Origin: Mycetohabitans rhizoxinica HKI 454
Lineage (GTDB): Bacteria; Pseudomonadota; Gammaproteobacteria; Burkholderiales; Burkholderiaceae
Assembly (NCBI RefSeq): GCF_000198775.1
Contig: NC_014718.1
Location: forward strand, 226,065 to 290,064
Direction of reading: 5' to 3'
DNA: 64,000 nt
Shown here: positions 56,401 to 64,000 of the stretch, piece by piece
How positions within the stretch are numbered: position 1 is the first letter of the stretch
Layout of the letters: each line of letters starts with the position of its first letter
The notes under the pieces: generated by a model
The model's input: the letters and a program-made list of their open reading frames with translations, nothing else
Database searches by the model: none
What the model was told of the DNA's origin: nothing
Program-made: the position numbers and the translations under genes

Positions 56401-56948
56401 ACCCGAACTTTCGACCCCCGCTCAATACGCAACTGCTTACATATTGGCAAATGCTCGAGGCACGGCTGTATAACCTACGTCATAGTTTGACCTTGGATGG
56501 CAAACCGCTCGTTCTGCCACTGTACGCGACACCGGCTGACCCGCTGGCGCTGTTGACGCAGCGCGCCCAAGCGGGCTCATTGGGCAACAGCGGCAATGGC
56601 GCCAGCCAGGTGATTTTGCCGTATCGCTTCCAGTCGCTGCTGCCCAGCGCCTATCGCGCAATCGATATGCTCAGCCAGTTTGGCAATACGCTGCTCAGCG
56701 TGTTGGAGCGCGGTGAGAATGCCCATCAGCTGGAACTGAGTCAACAACACTTGGTCGACCTGTCCAACTTCACGATCAGCTTGCAGCAGCAAGAGTTGGA
56801 TGCGCTCAATGCCGATGTCGACACGCTACAGGCGCAAAAAGCAATCGCGGAGCAACGCTACCAATACTATTTGGATAGCTACAACGACAATATCAGTCGC
56901 GCCGAGCAAGAATCGATGGATCTAGCAAACTACCGCCAGTTGCGATGA
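53403..56948 (+). CDS. TcA component, TcaB-like, N-terminal piece (Tc locus 2)
   Basis: The 1181-residue frame holds the N-terminal two thirds of a TcaB-like subunit. It begins FAKQLNESRRDALQAYYLGY with LYQYLLIDTKVGKEVET, then carries a neuraminidase-like and large beta-rich receptor-binding region (about residues 170-720), then the helical stalk (LYNLRHSLTLDGKPLVLPLY, HQLELSQQHLVDLSNFTISL). It stops at MDLANYRQLR, exactly where the pore-tip region begins in the locus 1 homologue. The missing part follows in another frame with an ATGA overlap. The receptor region is longer than in locus 1, and 54880-55340 is distinctly AT-rich. Confidence 0.85.
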   Translation: MQSNFAKQLNESRRDALQAYYLGYVAPTLPNVENQPVTADDLYQYLLIDTKVGKEVETSQVAQAIASLQQYLYRIALNQEPGFNPMSPQDVASWREIDSQYARWSASQQVSDYPENYIFPSTRQDKSHFFEELENSLNQNRLNADRVQDAVLSYLNEFEAVSNLLVINGCCSQIDFGGGTYYFIGRTAAEPHSYYWRSMDLSKNGGTDEYPQITPNCWNDWRAIDLPLNSRNVLSWTVRPVFFNNRLYVSWVERDPTPKKKSDGTNVTPEVHAYRVYYGYLRYDGSWSAPNTAELQEVKQDGGSSSVLSGGVLEIEEGTNFVLRKVDTVAIVDFSRGVLGGTRPEGNLFIGIFVYEGGQDKIPTQSAFLFCDTSFINIATTGDNVKPNFLVYRPGEQKNGIFYQSLQYSLQGKKYRIQSCEKRSSHTDSGIPSSWPDALAAPSVSIANDGLTLQVGANLGRCPDETRDGGVWESLYVFPDTDQAPAGSTSNRTHYHLTAGDASRSIKFSFDGSNYRFYNTKIKYDAAYGNVDISAGVYTFYTATLPDYRGNWGGPLKFVTDGSHNIAFKGGVPTSKTLDLHGKSFRFYNNPATEIFFSVGPENGYWDSYHLTYAIKKNANKISVTYQFQHKLKVYTVQNGNEKSVVASNETAQRWVLQPTDHRAATHVISSEDYPNQGIITYHLRHEIVRTPSSGSAGSAYQTWSVQVELVSVDTPTQVPQLCTRYDSQQGNVQFITFNGVQAEDGGFALPDTRLNTTFVRELIRRANVSLGTLLHYTTQAMPQEPQLRVDSGAPDGRLQPMDFTSANGLYFWELFVHVPYLVATRFGDENQNTDAQHWLHYIFDPSAKDKATDAVTGLTPPDYWNVYPLCPLGEGAKVATASFLMRDALNPDAQAYANPVIYQKAVFMAYVRTLIATGDNEYRLLTPDGLTAARVFYDQARELMGPLPTVSMSSHWKPNTLEAIASQKHAAVRELEHEPGVQWLALPAQNLSLLSILDNPNFRPPLNTQLLTYWQMLEARLYNLRHSLTLDGKPLVLPLYATPADPLALLTQRAQAGSLGNSGNGASQVILPYRFQSLLPSAYRAIDMLSQFGNTLLSVLERGENAHQLELSQQHLVDLSNFTISLQQQELDALNADVDTLQAQKAIAEQRYQYYLDSYNDNISRAEQESMDLANYRQLR

Positions 56949-58171
56949 CAGTGAGCGTAGCGGCAATGTATGCGGTTGCTGGCGGACTCGATATGGCGCC
57001 CAATGTGTTTGGTCTGGCCAATGGAGGGTCCCGTTGGGGCGCGGCTACGCAGGCCGTCTCGCTTGGCATGAGCGTGGCGCGCACGGCGATGGAAGCGAAA
57101 GCCGGCCGTCTTGCGCAAAGCGAAGCGTACCGGCGACGACGCGATGACTGGCGACTTCAGTATGAACAAGCGCAATTGGAATCCCAGGTCATCGATAAAC
57201 AACTACAGGCGCTCGCGATACGGCAAAAGGCCGCTCAGACGGTGATTGACCAAGCTTATACGCAGCAAGCCCAACAGCAGGCGATGCTCGATTTCTTAAG
57301 CTCGCGCTTCACGCAAGCGAGCTTGTATCAGTGGTTGGCTAGCCAGCTCTCCGCACTGTATTACCAGGCGTACGATGCGGTCCTGTCGCTGTGCATGAAC
57401 GTACAGGCGTGCTGGCAGTATGAGTTGGGGGATTTCAGCACGTACTGGGTTCCGACTAACGCGTGGAACGATAATTATCGTGGGCTGCTAGTCGGCGAGA
57501 CACTGTCGCTTAGCTTACAACGAATGGAATCTGCTTATCTGTCGCGCAATGACCGTCGGCTCAATATCACGCGCACCTTTTCGCTCAAAGCTTTGCTAGC
57601 GGATAAGCCGAACGATTTCGAAAAGCAGAAAGCACAAGGCAAATTTGAATTTACGTTGTCAGAGCAAGATTTCGACACCAATTATCCGGGGCATTATGCG
57701 CGCTGTTTGCAACAAATCAGTGTCACCTTGCCCACACTGACCGGCCCGTATCAAGATGTGCAGGCGCTGCTGACCCAAACGCGTAGCCAAACGCTGCTGC
57801 AGCCAGACATTGATGGCGTGCGCTATATGAACAACAACCAAGAGGGTAGCGGCACGCATGTTGTGAGTAACTTGCGTCCAAGCCAGCAAATCGCGCTGTC
57901 ATCAGGCATCGACGACAGCGGCACCTTCGCGCTGCTCGCTCAGGATGGGCGCTATCTGCCATTTGAGGGCACTGGCGCGGTATCCAGTTGGACCCTTGTC
58001 TTTCCACGTGCGGTAGACGAAACGATTGATGGCAGAAAATTGCCCGCCGACCCTGCACAACAAGCGACGTTGGAGGCGCTCAACGATGTGCTCATTCAAG
58101 TGCAGTACACCGCATTGGATGGTGGAGCCAGTTTTGCCAATGCGGTCAAACAAACGTTGATTCCGAGTTGA
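56945..58171 (+). CDS. TcA component, TcaB-like, C-terminal piece (Tc locus 2)
   Basis: The 408-residue frame is the rest of the TcaB-like subunit. It has the channel tip GGLDMAPNVFGLANGGSRWG, the coiled-coil stalk (YRRRRDDWRLQYEQAQLESQ) and the TcB-binding domain (LSALYYQAYDAVLSLCMNVQ, LTGPYQDVQALL). Its ATG overlaps the stop of the upstream piece as ATGA, and MTVSVAAMYAVAGG aligns with the locus 1 text MTTNLAATGLLIAGG. So either a one-base loss (or two-base gain) split one gene, or the halves are made separately by coupled translation. No independent ribosome site is obvious. Confidence 0.8.
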   Translation: MTVSVAAMYAVAGGLDMAPNVFGLANGGSRWGAATQAVSLGMSVARTAMEAKAGRLAQSEAYRRRRDDWRLQYEQAQLESQVIDKQLQALAIRQKAAQTVIDQAYTQQAQQQAMLDFLSSRFTQASLYQWLASQLSALYYQAYDAVLSLCMNVQACWQYELGDFSTYWVPTNAWNDNYRGLLVGETLSLSLQRMESAYLSRNDRRLNITRTFSLKALLADKPNDFEKQKAQGKFEFTLSEQDFDTNYPGHYARCLQQISVTLPTLTGPYQDVQALLTQTRSQTLLQPDIDGVRYMNNNQEGSGTHVVSNLRPSQQIALSSGIDDSGTFALLAQDGRYLPFEGTGAVSSWTLVFPRAVDETIDGRKLPADPAQQATLEALNDVLIQVQYTALDGGASFANAVKQTLIPS

Positions 58172-58374
58172 AGCAGCGGTTTGGCCCACACGCGACGCGC
58201 TTATCGGACCATGCTCGGATAGCTACATCAAGCGCCGAGTCAAGTTGGGGAGGGCCGGTCGGCGCTCGCTTGCACGAGGACACTAGTCGCCTGCAGTCTC
58301 GTCAACGTGGGGCATCGAGCGTGGGCGCAGTCAGCCAGTTTATAAAATGCGTCAGCATCTCTTAGGAGTTGAAT

Positions 58375-61300
58375 ATGCCAGTCACGCAGTCAGCGTCCAA
58401 TGTCACCCTATCCGAGCCGACACTGCCCAAAGGCGGCGGGGCCATGCGTGGGTTAGGCGAGGCGTTGGGGCCCGTTGGCTCCTCGGGCGTGGCGACGATG
58501 ACGTTGCCGCTGCCCATATCGGCCGGGCGCGGCTACGCACCGCAACTGGCATTGCGTTATGCGAGCGGCAGTGGCAATGGCCCCTTTGGCGTCGGATGGC
58601 ACCTCGGGTTGACCAGCATCGGGCGACGCACGGCCTGCGGCACGCCCCAATACGGCGACGAAGACGAATTTATCGGCCCGGGCGGTGATGTCCTCGAGCC
58701 GGAGCGTGATGCCGATGGCGCTATGGTGCCGCCCTCTGAGGTCAGTACCTATAACGACTTAGATTTAGACGACACCTACCGGGTGACGCGCTACTTTCCG
58801 CGCATCGAGCGCGACTTCGCGCGCATCGAGCATTGGATCGGTCAGACCCATGGTGGCGACTTTTGGCTCGTTCATGACGCGGGCGGTGATCTGCATTGCT
58901 TCGGCAAAACTGCGTCGGCCCGCATTGCCGATCCAGCGCAACCGTCCCATATCGCGGTGTGGTTGCTCGAAGAGTCGGTCTCGCCCAACGGGCAGCACAT
59001 CGGGTATTGGTACAAGCCGGAAGATGATGCCGGTGTTGACCTGCAAGGCAGTGAGGCGCGACGCGACCATGCCGCCAATCGCTACCTTACCCAAGTGAAG
59101 TACGGCAACGTGTTGGCCGCCAACGCACTGTATCTGTTCACTTCATCGAAGCTGGACGACGAGCCATGGTTGTTTTCGCTGGTGTTTGATTACGGTGAGC
59201 GCGGCACTGACCCGCTAATCCGGCCACCGTGGTTGGCGGCTGCGCATTGGCCGGTCCGGCACGATGCGTTCTCGCGCTACGACTACGGGTTCGAAGTGCG
59301 CTGTCACCGTTTATGTCGTCAGGCGCTGATGTTTCATCACTTTCCTGATGAGCTAGGCGAGCCCGCCACACTCGTCGCAAGGCTGCTGCTCGAGTATGAC
59401 GAGAATCCGGTGCTCACCCGGCTCGTTGGCGTGCAGCGGCTAGCTTATGAGCCAGACGACACTGATGAGCCAGACGACACGCTGCAGTCACTGCCGCCGC
59501 TAGAGTTAGACTACACGCCGTTCGACGCTTCGGTGTCATCGGGCCAGTGGCAGCCATGTGATCTCTTTCCTGGATTGAACAACGCGCACCCGTACCAGCT
59601 GGTGGATTTATATGGCGAGGGCATCGCCGGCATCCTGTATCGAGTGGGCCACCTTTGGTATTACCGGGCGCCTATGCGTAGCAGTGAAGGCGGCGACGCG
59701 GTGACCTATGACGCGTGGCGGCCGCTGCCCGAGATTCCGTCATTGCAGTCGCCGGCAATGGCGCTGACGGATATCAACGGCGATGGCAGGCTGGATTGGC
59801 TTGTGACGCAGCCTGGTCTGGCTGGCTACTTTAGCCTGGCGCCCGACGGCACTTGGTCGACCTTTACGCCGCTCTCAGCGCTGCCCGTTGAGTTTTTCAG
59901 CCAACAGGCAACACTGGCCGATTTGATGGGCGCGGGGCTCTCTGACCTAGCGCTCATTGGTCCCAAGAGCGTGCGCTTGTACGCGAACAAGCGGCATGGC
60001 TTTGCGCGCGGCATCGATGTGGAGCAGGCATCGACACTGCCCATTGCCGGGCGCGATGCGCGGGAGGTGGTGGCATTTTGTGACCTGTTGGGCTCTGGCC
60101 AGCAGCACCTCATCCGCATTCGCTGTGATGAGGTGACCGTCTGGCCGAACCTTGGGCGGGGCCGCTTAGGGCAACCGTTCAGCTTTGCACCGTTGCCATT
60201 TAGTGCACAGCAGTTTAATCCTGCTTGTGTCTATCTAGCGGATTTGGACGGCTCGGGAGCGGCCGATCTGTTATATGCGCAAAGTGACCGCATTCGTATC
60301 TTCTTCAATCAATCCGGCAACGGGTTTGCGCCGCCCGTTGACCTGGCCTTGCCACCGGGCGTGCGCTTCGACCGGCTCTGTGCGCTCAGCGTAGCGGACA
60401 TCCAGGGGCAGGGCATGGCCAGCCTCGTGTTGTCGGTGCCTCATCCAAGCCCGAAGCATTGGCGCTACGATCTCGCCCGGGCCAAGCCCTATCTGATGAA
60501 CGTCATCAACAACAACATGGGGATGGCGCACCGGATCGTCTACCGCAGCTCGGCTCAGGAATGGCTCGATGAAAAGCAGTCAAGCACGCGCTCAGTCAGT
60601 GGCTTGCCGTTTCCAGTGCACGTGGTGTCACGGCACATTCAACTCGACGAAATCTCTGGCAATCAACTGGTCCAGCAATACCAATATCGTCAAGGGGTCT
60701 ACGATGGGCGCGAGCGGGAATTCCGCGGATTTGGTTTTGTCGAGACACAAGATACCCATGAAGATGCGAAGCCTGCAGGGCGCAACGTCAGCGATGCGCC
60801 GCCGCGGTTGAGTCGAACCTGGTACCACACTGGCCGGGAAGCGGACGAAGCGACGCTGTACGGCGAGCCTTGGCAGGACCCCGACGCGTTCAACTGTTCC
60901 CCGACACGTTTGACGCGATGGGATGCCAACACGAGCCAGGATGTGCTGCTTGACGATTCGGACGCGAAGCGTCGATGGTGGCTGTACCGCGCGTTAAACG
61001 GCAGTGTATTGCGCACGGAAGTCTATGGTCTAGACGGAACGTCCCGCCAGCAGACGCCCTATCGCGTGACCATGGCCCGTTATCAGGTGCGCGAGGTCCA
61101 GTCGGCAGGCAGCGATCACACGCCAGTTGCTATGCCGTTGCCGCTGGAGCAGCTGGACTATGCGTACGAGCGCATCGATGGCGATCCGCAGGTCAGCCAG
61201 ACGGTGACATTGCGCATCGACGCTTATGGTGTGCCGCTGCACAGCGTGACGGTTCACTATCCCCGGCGTGCCAAACCATTGACGTCGCCTTACCCGGATA

Positions 61301-62838
61301 CGTTGCCGCCGAGCGCCTGGCACAGTTCGTACGACCCGCAGCAGCAGTGCCTGCGGCTCACCGAGCAGCGCGCAAGCGTTTGGCATCTGACGCATCCCCA
61401 GCAGTGGCGGCTTGGCCTGCCGTGGCAGCAACGCCACAACGCGTTGACCTACGATGCGGCGCGCGTGCCGGTCGGGGGCCTGAATTTTGAAAACTTAAGT
61501 CAGGTAGACGGTTTGTTGGGTGATGATCAGGTGCGCGTATTCGGCGGTCAAAGCGTCGTCGTGTACCGGGACACGGACGCTCACGGTGCCCCTGATTTTG
61601 TGGCGCTGGTCGATCATCAAGAAGTCGCGGAGCTTGATTCATCCAGTCTGGCCGCCTATGACGGCCTACTCGACGAGCCGACGCTGACCGCAAAACTTAC
61701 GCAGGCCGGCTATCACACTTCACCGACCGTATTGGCCGTGCCCAATGCAGTCGAAGCGCCGGTGTGGGTAATCGCCAGCGACTATCGCACCTACCGTGGG
61801 CCGGACAACTTTTATGTGCCGAGTGAAGTGCAGAAAACCCGGCTCACCGGTGCCACGCAGCTTTCGTACGATCCGTATTACTGTGTGGTGACGCAGGTAC
61901 AGGACGCGCTAGGCAACATCACGTCGGCGCAATATGACTATCGATTCCTGCAGCCGTGGCGCATGACTGATGTTAACGACAACCACCATGAGGTGCAGTT
62001 CGATGCGATGGGCCGCGTGGTGGCCAGCACATTCTATGGTACGGAGCAGGCGCGCGACGTGGGATTTGATCCCATCACGGTTTCCCCGGTACCCACCGGG
62101 CTGACCGTTGCACAGGCGATCGACCAAGCCGGGGTCTCGGCGCAGCGAGTGGCGAGCGTTCATGCGACGGATCTGTTTGCGTGGATGGGGCAGGTGTCCC
62201 GGGCAGACCTGCCGACAGAAGACGCGGACGAATGCTGGCAGCAACTGATCGCCGAGCGGCTTATTACGCCCCAGGGCCACATTCGTGCGAGCGCGCGTGA
62301 CGGGCTGTGTAGCGGCGTGCTGAAGCGCCTTTCCGAACCTGTGCGCCAAGCGCTTGCTCGCGCTGCACGCAACCCGGTGAACGTCGTGACGCTGACCGCT
62401 GACCGCTATCCGAATGACACAGAGCAGCAAGTTCGGGTGGACATCGCGTATACGGATGGCTTTGGCCGCACGCTGCAAGGCTGCGCCAAGGTGCCCGGCG
62501 GCTTGGCGTGGCAGTGCACTGCTGACGGTGAGATCGTCGTCGGTGCCGATGGCAAGCCCGAGGAAGTGGATACTGGTTCAGCACCACGCTGGGCGGTGTC
62601 GGGGCGGATCGAATACGACAACAAGGGTCAGCCGGTGCGTCGCTACCAGCCCTACTTCATGAATGACTGGGCGTATGTTGCGGATCGCGCCATGCGCAGT
62701 TGCGGTTACGCGGATACCACCTACTACGATCCAATCGGACGGGCGATGCGCGTCGTAACCGCGAAAGGGTATGAGCGCAGGACGAGTATTTATCCGTGGT
62801 TTGTCGTCAATGAAGATGAAAATGACACGGCCGGCTAA
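58375..62838 (+). CDS. TcB component (TcaC-like, Tc locus 2)
   Basis: The 1487-residue product is a stand-alone TcB. It has the SpvB-like N-terminus (TLPKGGGAMRGLGEALGP, PQLALRYASGSGNGPFGVGW), the propeller and FG-GAP-like motif LADLDGSGAADLLYAQ, and the Rhs-type shell (YRSSAQEWLDEKQSS, YQYRQGVYDGREREFRGFG). It ends at NEDENDTAG, the place where the locus 1 protein continues straight into TcC. TcB docks on the TcA funnel and forms one half of the cocoon holding the toxin. ATG 58375 is preceded by TAGGAGT; a TTG six bases earlier is possible. The frame is intact. Confidence 0.9.
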   Translation: MPVTQSASNVTLSEPTLPKGGGAMRGLGEALGPVGSSGVATMTLPLPISAGRGYAPQLALRYASGSGNGPFGVGWHLGLTSIGRRTACGTPQYGDEDEFIGPGGDVLEPERDADGAMVPPSEVSTYNDLDLDDTYRVTRYFPRIERDFARIEHWIGQTHGGDFWLVHDAGGDLHCFGKTASARIADPAQPSHIAVWLLEESVSPNGQHIGYWYKPEDDAGVDLQGSEARRDHAANRYLTQVKYGNVLAANALYLFTSSKLDDEPWLFSLVFDYGERGTDPLIRPPWLAAAHWPVRHDAFSRYDYGFEVRCHRLCRQALMFHHFPDELGEPATLVARLLLEYDENPVLTRLVGVQRLAYEPDDTDEPDDTLQSLPPLELDYTPFDASVSSGQWQPCDLFPGLNNAHPYQLVDLYGEGIAGILYRVGHLWYYRAPMRSSEGGDAVTYDAWRPLPEIPSLQSPAMALTDINGDGRLDWLVTQPGLAGYFSLAPDGTWSTFTPLSALPVEFFSQQATLADLMGAGLSDLALIGPKSVRLYANKRHGFARGIDVEQASTLPIAGRDAREVVAFCDLLGSGQQHLIRIRCDEVTVWPNLGRGRLGQPFSFAPLPFSAQQFNPACVYLADLDGSGAADLLYAQSDRIRIFFNQSGNGFAPPVDLALPPGVRFDRLCALSVADIQGQGMASLVLSVPHPSPKHWRYDLARAKPYLMNVINNNMGMAHRIVYRSSAQEWLDEKQSSTRSVSGLPFPVHVVSRHIQLDEISGNQLVQQYQYRQGVYDGREREFRGFGFVETQDTHEDAKPAGRNVSDAPPRLSRTWYHTGREADEATLYGEPWQDPDAFNCSPTRLTRWDANTSQDVLLDDSDAKRRWWLYRALNGSVLRTEVYGLDGTSRQQTPYRVTMARYQVREVQSAGSDHTPVAMPLPLEQLDYAYERIDGDPQVSQTVTLRIDAYGVPLHSVTVHYPRRAKPLTSPYPDTLPPSAWHSSYDPQQQCLRLTEQRASVWHLTHPQQWRLGLPWQQRHNALTYDAARVPVGGLNFENLSQVDGLLGDDQVRVFGGQSVVVYRDTDAHGAPDFVALVDHQEVAELDSSSLAAYDGLLDEPTLTAKLTQAGYHTSPTVLAVPNAVEAPVWVIASDYRTYRGPDNFYVPSEVQKTRLTGATQLSYDPYYCVVTQVQDALGNITSAQYDYRFLQPWRMTDVNDNHHEVQFDAMGRVVASTFYGTEQARDVGFDPITVSPVPTGLTVAQAIDQAGVSAQRVASVHATDLFAWMGQVSRADLPTEDADECWQQLIAERLITPQGHIRASARDGLCSGVLKRLSEPVRQALARAARNPVNVVTLTADRYPNDTEQQVRVDIAYTDGFGRTLQGCAKVPGGLAWQCTADGEIVVGADGKPEEVDTGSAPRWAVSGRIEYDNKGQPVRRYQPYFMNDWAYVADRAMRSCGYADTTYYDPIGRAMRVVTAKGYERRTSIYPWFVVNEDENDTAG

Positions 62839-62877
62839 TCCTGTCAATGCACGGTGGTCAAACACGAAAGGTACGCG

Positions 62878-64000
62878 ATGAACGAAACCGAGTGGGAAAA
62901 CGTCTGTCGGGGCACGCCGGTCATACAAGTGATGGATAACCGCGGGTTAGGCGTCCGCACGCTTCACTACAATCGCGATAGCAGCACGTCACCGTTGGAC
63001 GAGCGCGTGAGTGTGGCGCAGCACACGGAATGGGGGCATCTGCGCTCAACGACCGATGCACGCCTGTTTGATGCGCAGCAGCAGGATCCCAGGGTGGCAC
63101 CGAATGTGCGTTGCGTCAGCTCATTGAGCGGTCGCGCGCTGCGTCGTGACAGTGTGGATGCGGGGTTGAGCGTGGCGCTGTTCGACGTGGAGGGCCGTAT
63201 GGCCTGGAGCCAGGATGGTCGCGGCACCCAATGGCGGCAGGTCTGCGACACGCTGGGGCGTACTGTGGCCACCTACGTTCAGGCTTCAGATGAAGTTGAG
63301 CGGTGTCACGAGCGCATCGTTTATGGCGAACAAGTGCCCCAGGCGTCGGCGCATAATCTAAGAGGACAGGTGGCGCGCTATTACGATTCGGCGGGTCAGG
63401 TCCGCACGGCGGGATATACCCTAAGCGGGAAGTCGTTGCAGGATACCCGGCAGTTGCTAGCCAATCGAGATACGCCGGCCAATTGGGCGGGTGATGACGA
63501 AACGGCGTGGACGGCTCAACTGTCGGCCGACGCGTGGACCACCGCGCGGCAATACGATGCGCTGGGCGACACGGTCTCCCAAACGGATGCGAAAGGTAAC
63601 CGGCAGCGCTTTCGTGTCGACGTGTCGGGTCGGCTACAGACGAGTTGGTTAAAACTGGCCGACGCCCGTGACGAGCAGATCATTGTGGGCGATATGCAGT
63701 ACACTGCCGCCGGTCAGCGGCTCAGCCAGACGGCTGGCAATGGCGTGGTCACAACCTACGACTACGAAGCTCAAACCCAACGGCTGCTACGCACCGACAC
63801 GCGCCGCGAGGATGGCACGTCGCTGCAAGCCCAGGAGTACACGTATGATCCGGTTGGCAACATCCTAGCCGTTGGCGACGCTACGCAGCCCACCCGCCAT
63901 TTTCGCAATCAGCGCGTAGCGCCGCTGCACACGTACCGCTACGATGCGCTATACCAATTGCTGGAGGCCAGCGGACGAGAGAACGCCTCGGCTGGCCGCC
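62878..64000 (+). CDS. TcC component (TccC-like), N-terminal part, cut by window end
   Basis: The frame is open from ATG 62878 to the window edge (374 codons visible). It begins ETEWENVCRGTPVIQVMDNR and GLGVRTLHYNRD, then shows Rhs YD-type repeats (YDALGDTVSQTDAKGNRQRF, YTYDPVGNILAVGDATQP, YRYDALYQLLEASGRENAS). This is the N-terminal shell half of TccC proteins, which together with TcB encapsulate a variable C-terminal toxin. AAAGG sits before the start. The self-cleaving core and the toxin domain lie beyond the window, so the effector type is unknown. Confidence 0.88.
   Translation, partial: MNETEWENVCRGTPVIQVMDNRGLGVRTLHYNRDSSTSPLDERVSVAQHTEWGHLRSTTDARLFDAQQQDPRVAPNVRCVSSLSGRALRRDSVDAGLSVALFDVEGRMAWSQDGRGTQWRQVCDTLGRTVATYVQASDEVERCHERIVYGEQVPQASAHNLRGQVARYYDSAGQVRTAGYTLSGKSLQDTRQLLANRDTPANWAGDDETAWTAQLSADAWTTARQYDALGDTVSQTDAKGNRQRFRVDVSGRLQTSWLKLADARDEQIIVGDMQYTAAGQRLSQTAGNGVVTTYDYEAQTQRLLRTDTRREDGTSLQAQEYTYDPVGNILAVGDATQPTRHFRNQRVAPLHTYRYDALYQLLEASGRENASAGR

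Overview
The window looks like a chromosomal region of a Burkholderiaceae bacterium. The short ribosomal protein S21 with a TTG start, the neighbouring small conserved gene and the moderately high GC background all point that way. The mix of NRPS genes, Tc toxins, IS remnants and many broken genes would suit a genome under erosion, for example an endofungal Mycetohabitans (Burkholderia rhizoxinica group) symbiont. That species-level guess is inference only.

Layout. (1) 1-5230: an operon with a diaminobutyrate-type aminotransferase, an ornithine/lysine-type N-monooxygenase, a PaiB-like FMN-binding protein, a ZapE/AFG1-like ATPase, a tautomerase and a small unknown gene; it resembles the precursor half of a hydroxamate siderophore pathway. 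(2) 5320-11530: an IS3 remnant, a small conserved gene, rpsU, a deleted AEC transporter, a large MscS-type channel, a 2-hydroxycarboxylate transporter and a second IS3 remnant. (3) 11547-30468: a biosynthetic gene cluster. The minus-strand arm has a type II thioesterase, an SDR and a mono-module NRPS whose A-domain code reads as threonine. The plus-strand arm has a JmjC/cupin oxygenase, a 2515-residue NRPS (C-A-T-C-A-T-reductase, codes reading as Ser then Asp), a SyrP-like 2-oxoglutarate oxygenase, a class III aminotransferase and a MATE exporter. The mono-module NRPS and the aminotransferase each carry a single-base frameshift. (4) 30469-33200: a stretch of gene remnants (IlvD/Edd dehydratase, NRAMP, CaiB/BaiF CoA-transferase, acyl-CoA dehydrogenase) around an intact mscL. 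(5) 33372-64000: two tandem Tc (toxin complex) loci, each preceded by a copy of the same roughly 0.8-kb non-coding repeat.

Tc locus 1 has a split TcA (TcaA-like and TcaB-like) followed by a natural TcB-TcC fusion. The reading frame breaks just before the end of the Rhs cocoon, and the following frame carries the cocoon end plus an unrecognised AT-rich C-terminal toxin of about 270 residues. Tc locus 2 has a split TcA in which both genes are frame-disrupted, then separate TcB and TcC genes; the TcC runs off the window edge.

The most attractive novel items are the small NRPS cluster, the orphan toxin domain of Tc locus 1, the duplicated leader repeat in front of both Tc loci, and the marked excess of net +1 frame disruptions. 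All functional calls come from reading motifs by eye; no database search or structure prediction was run.
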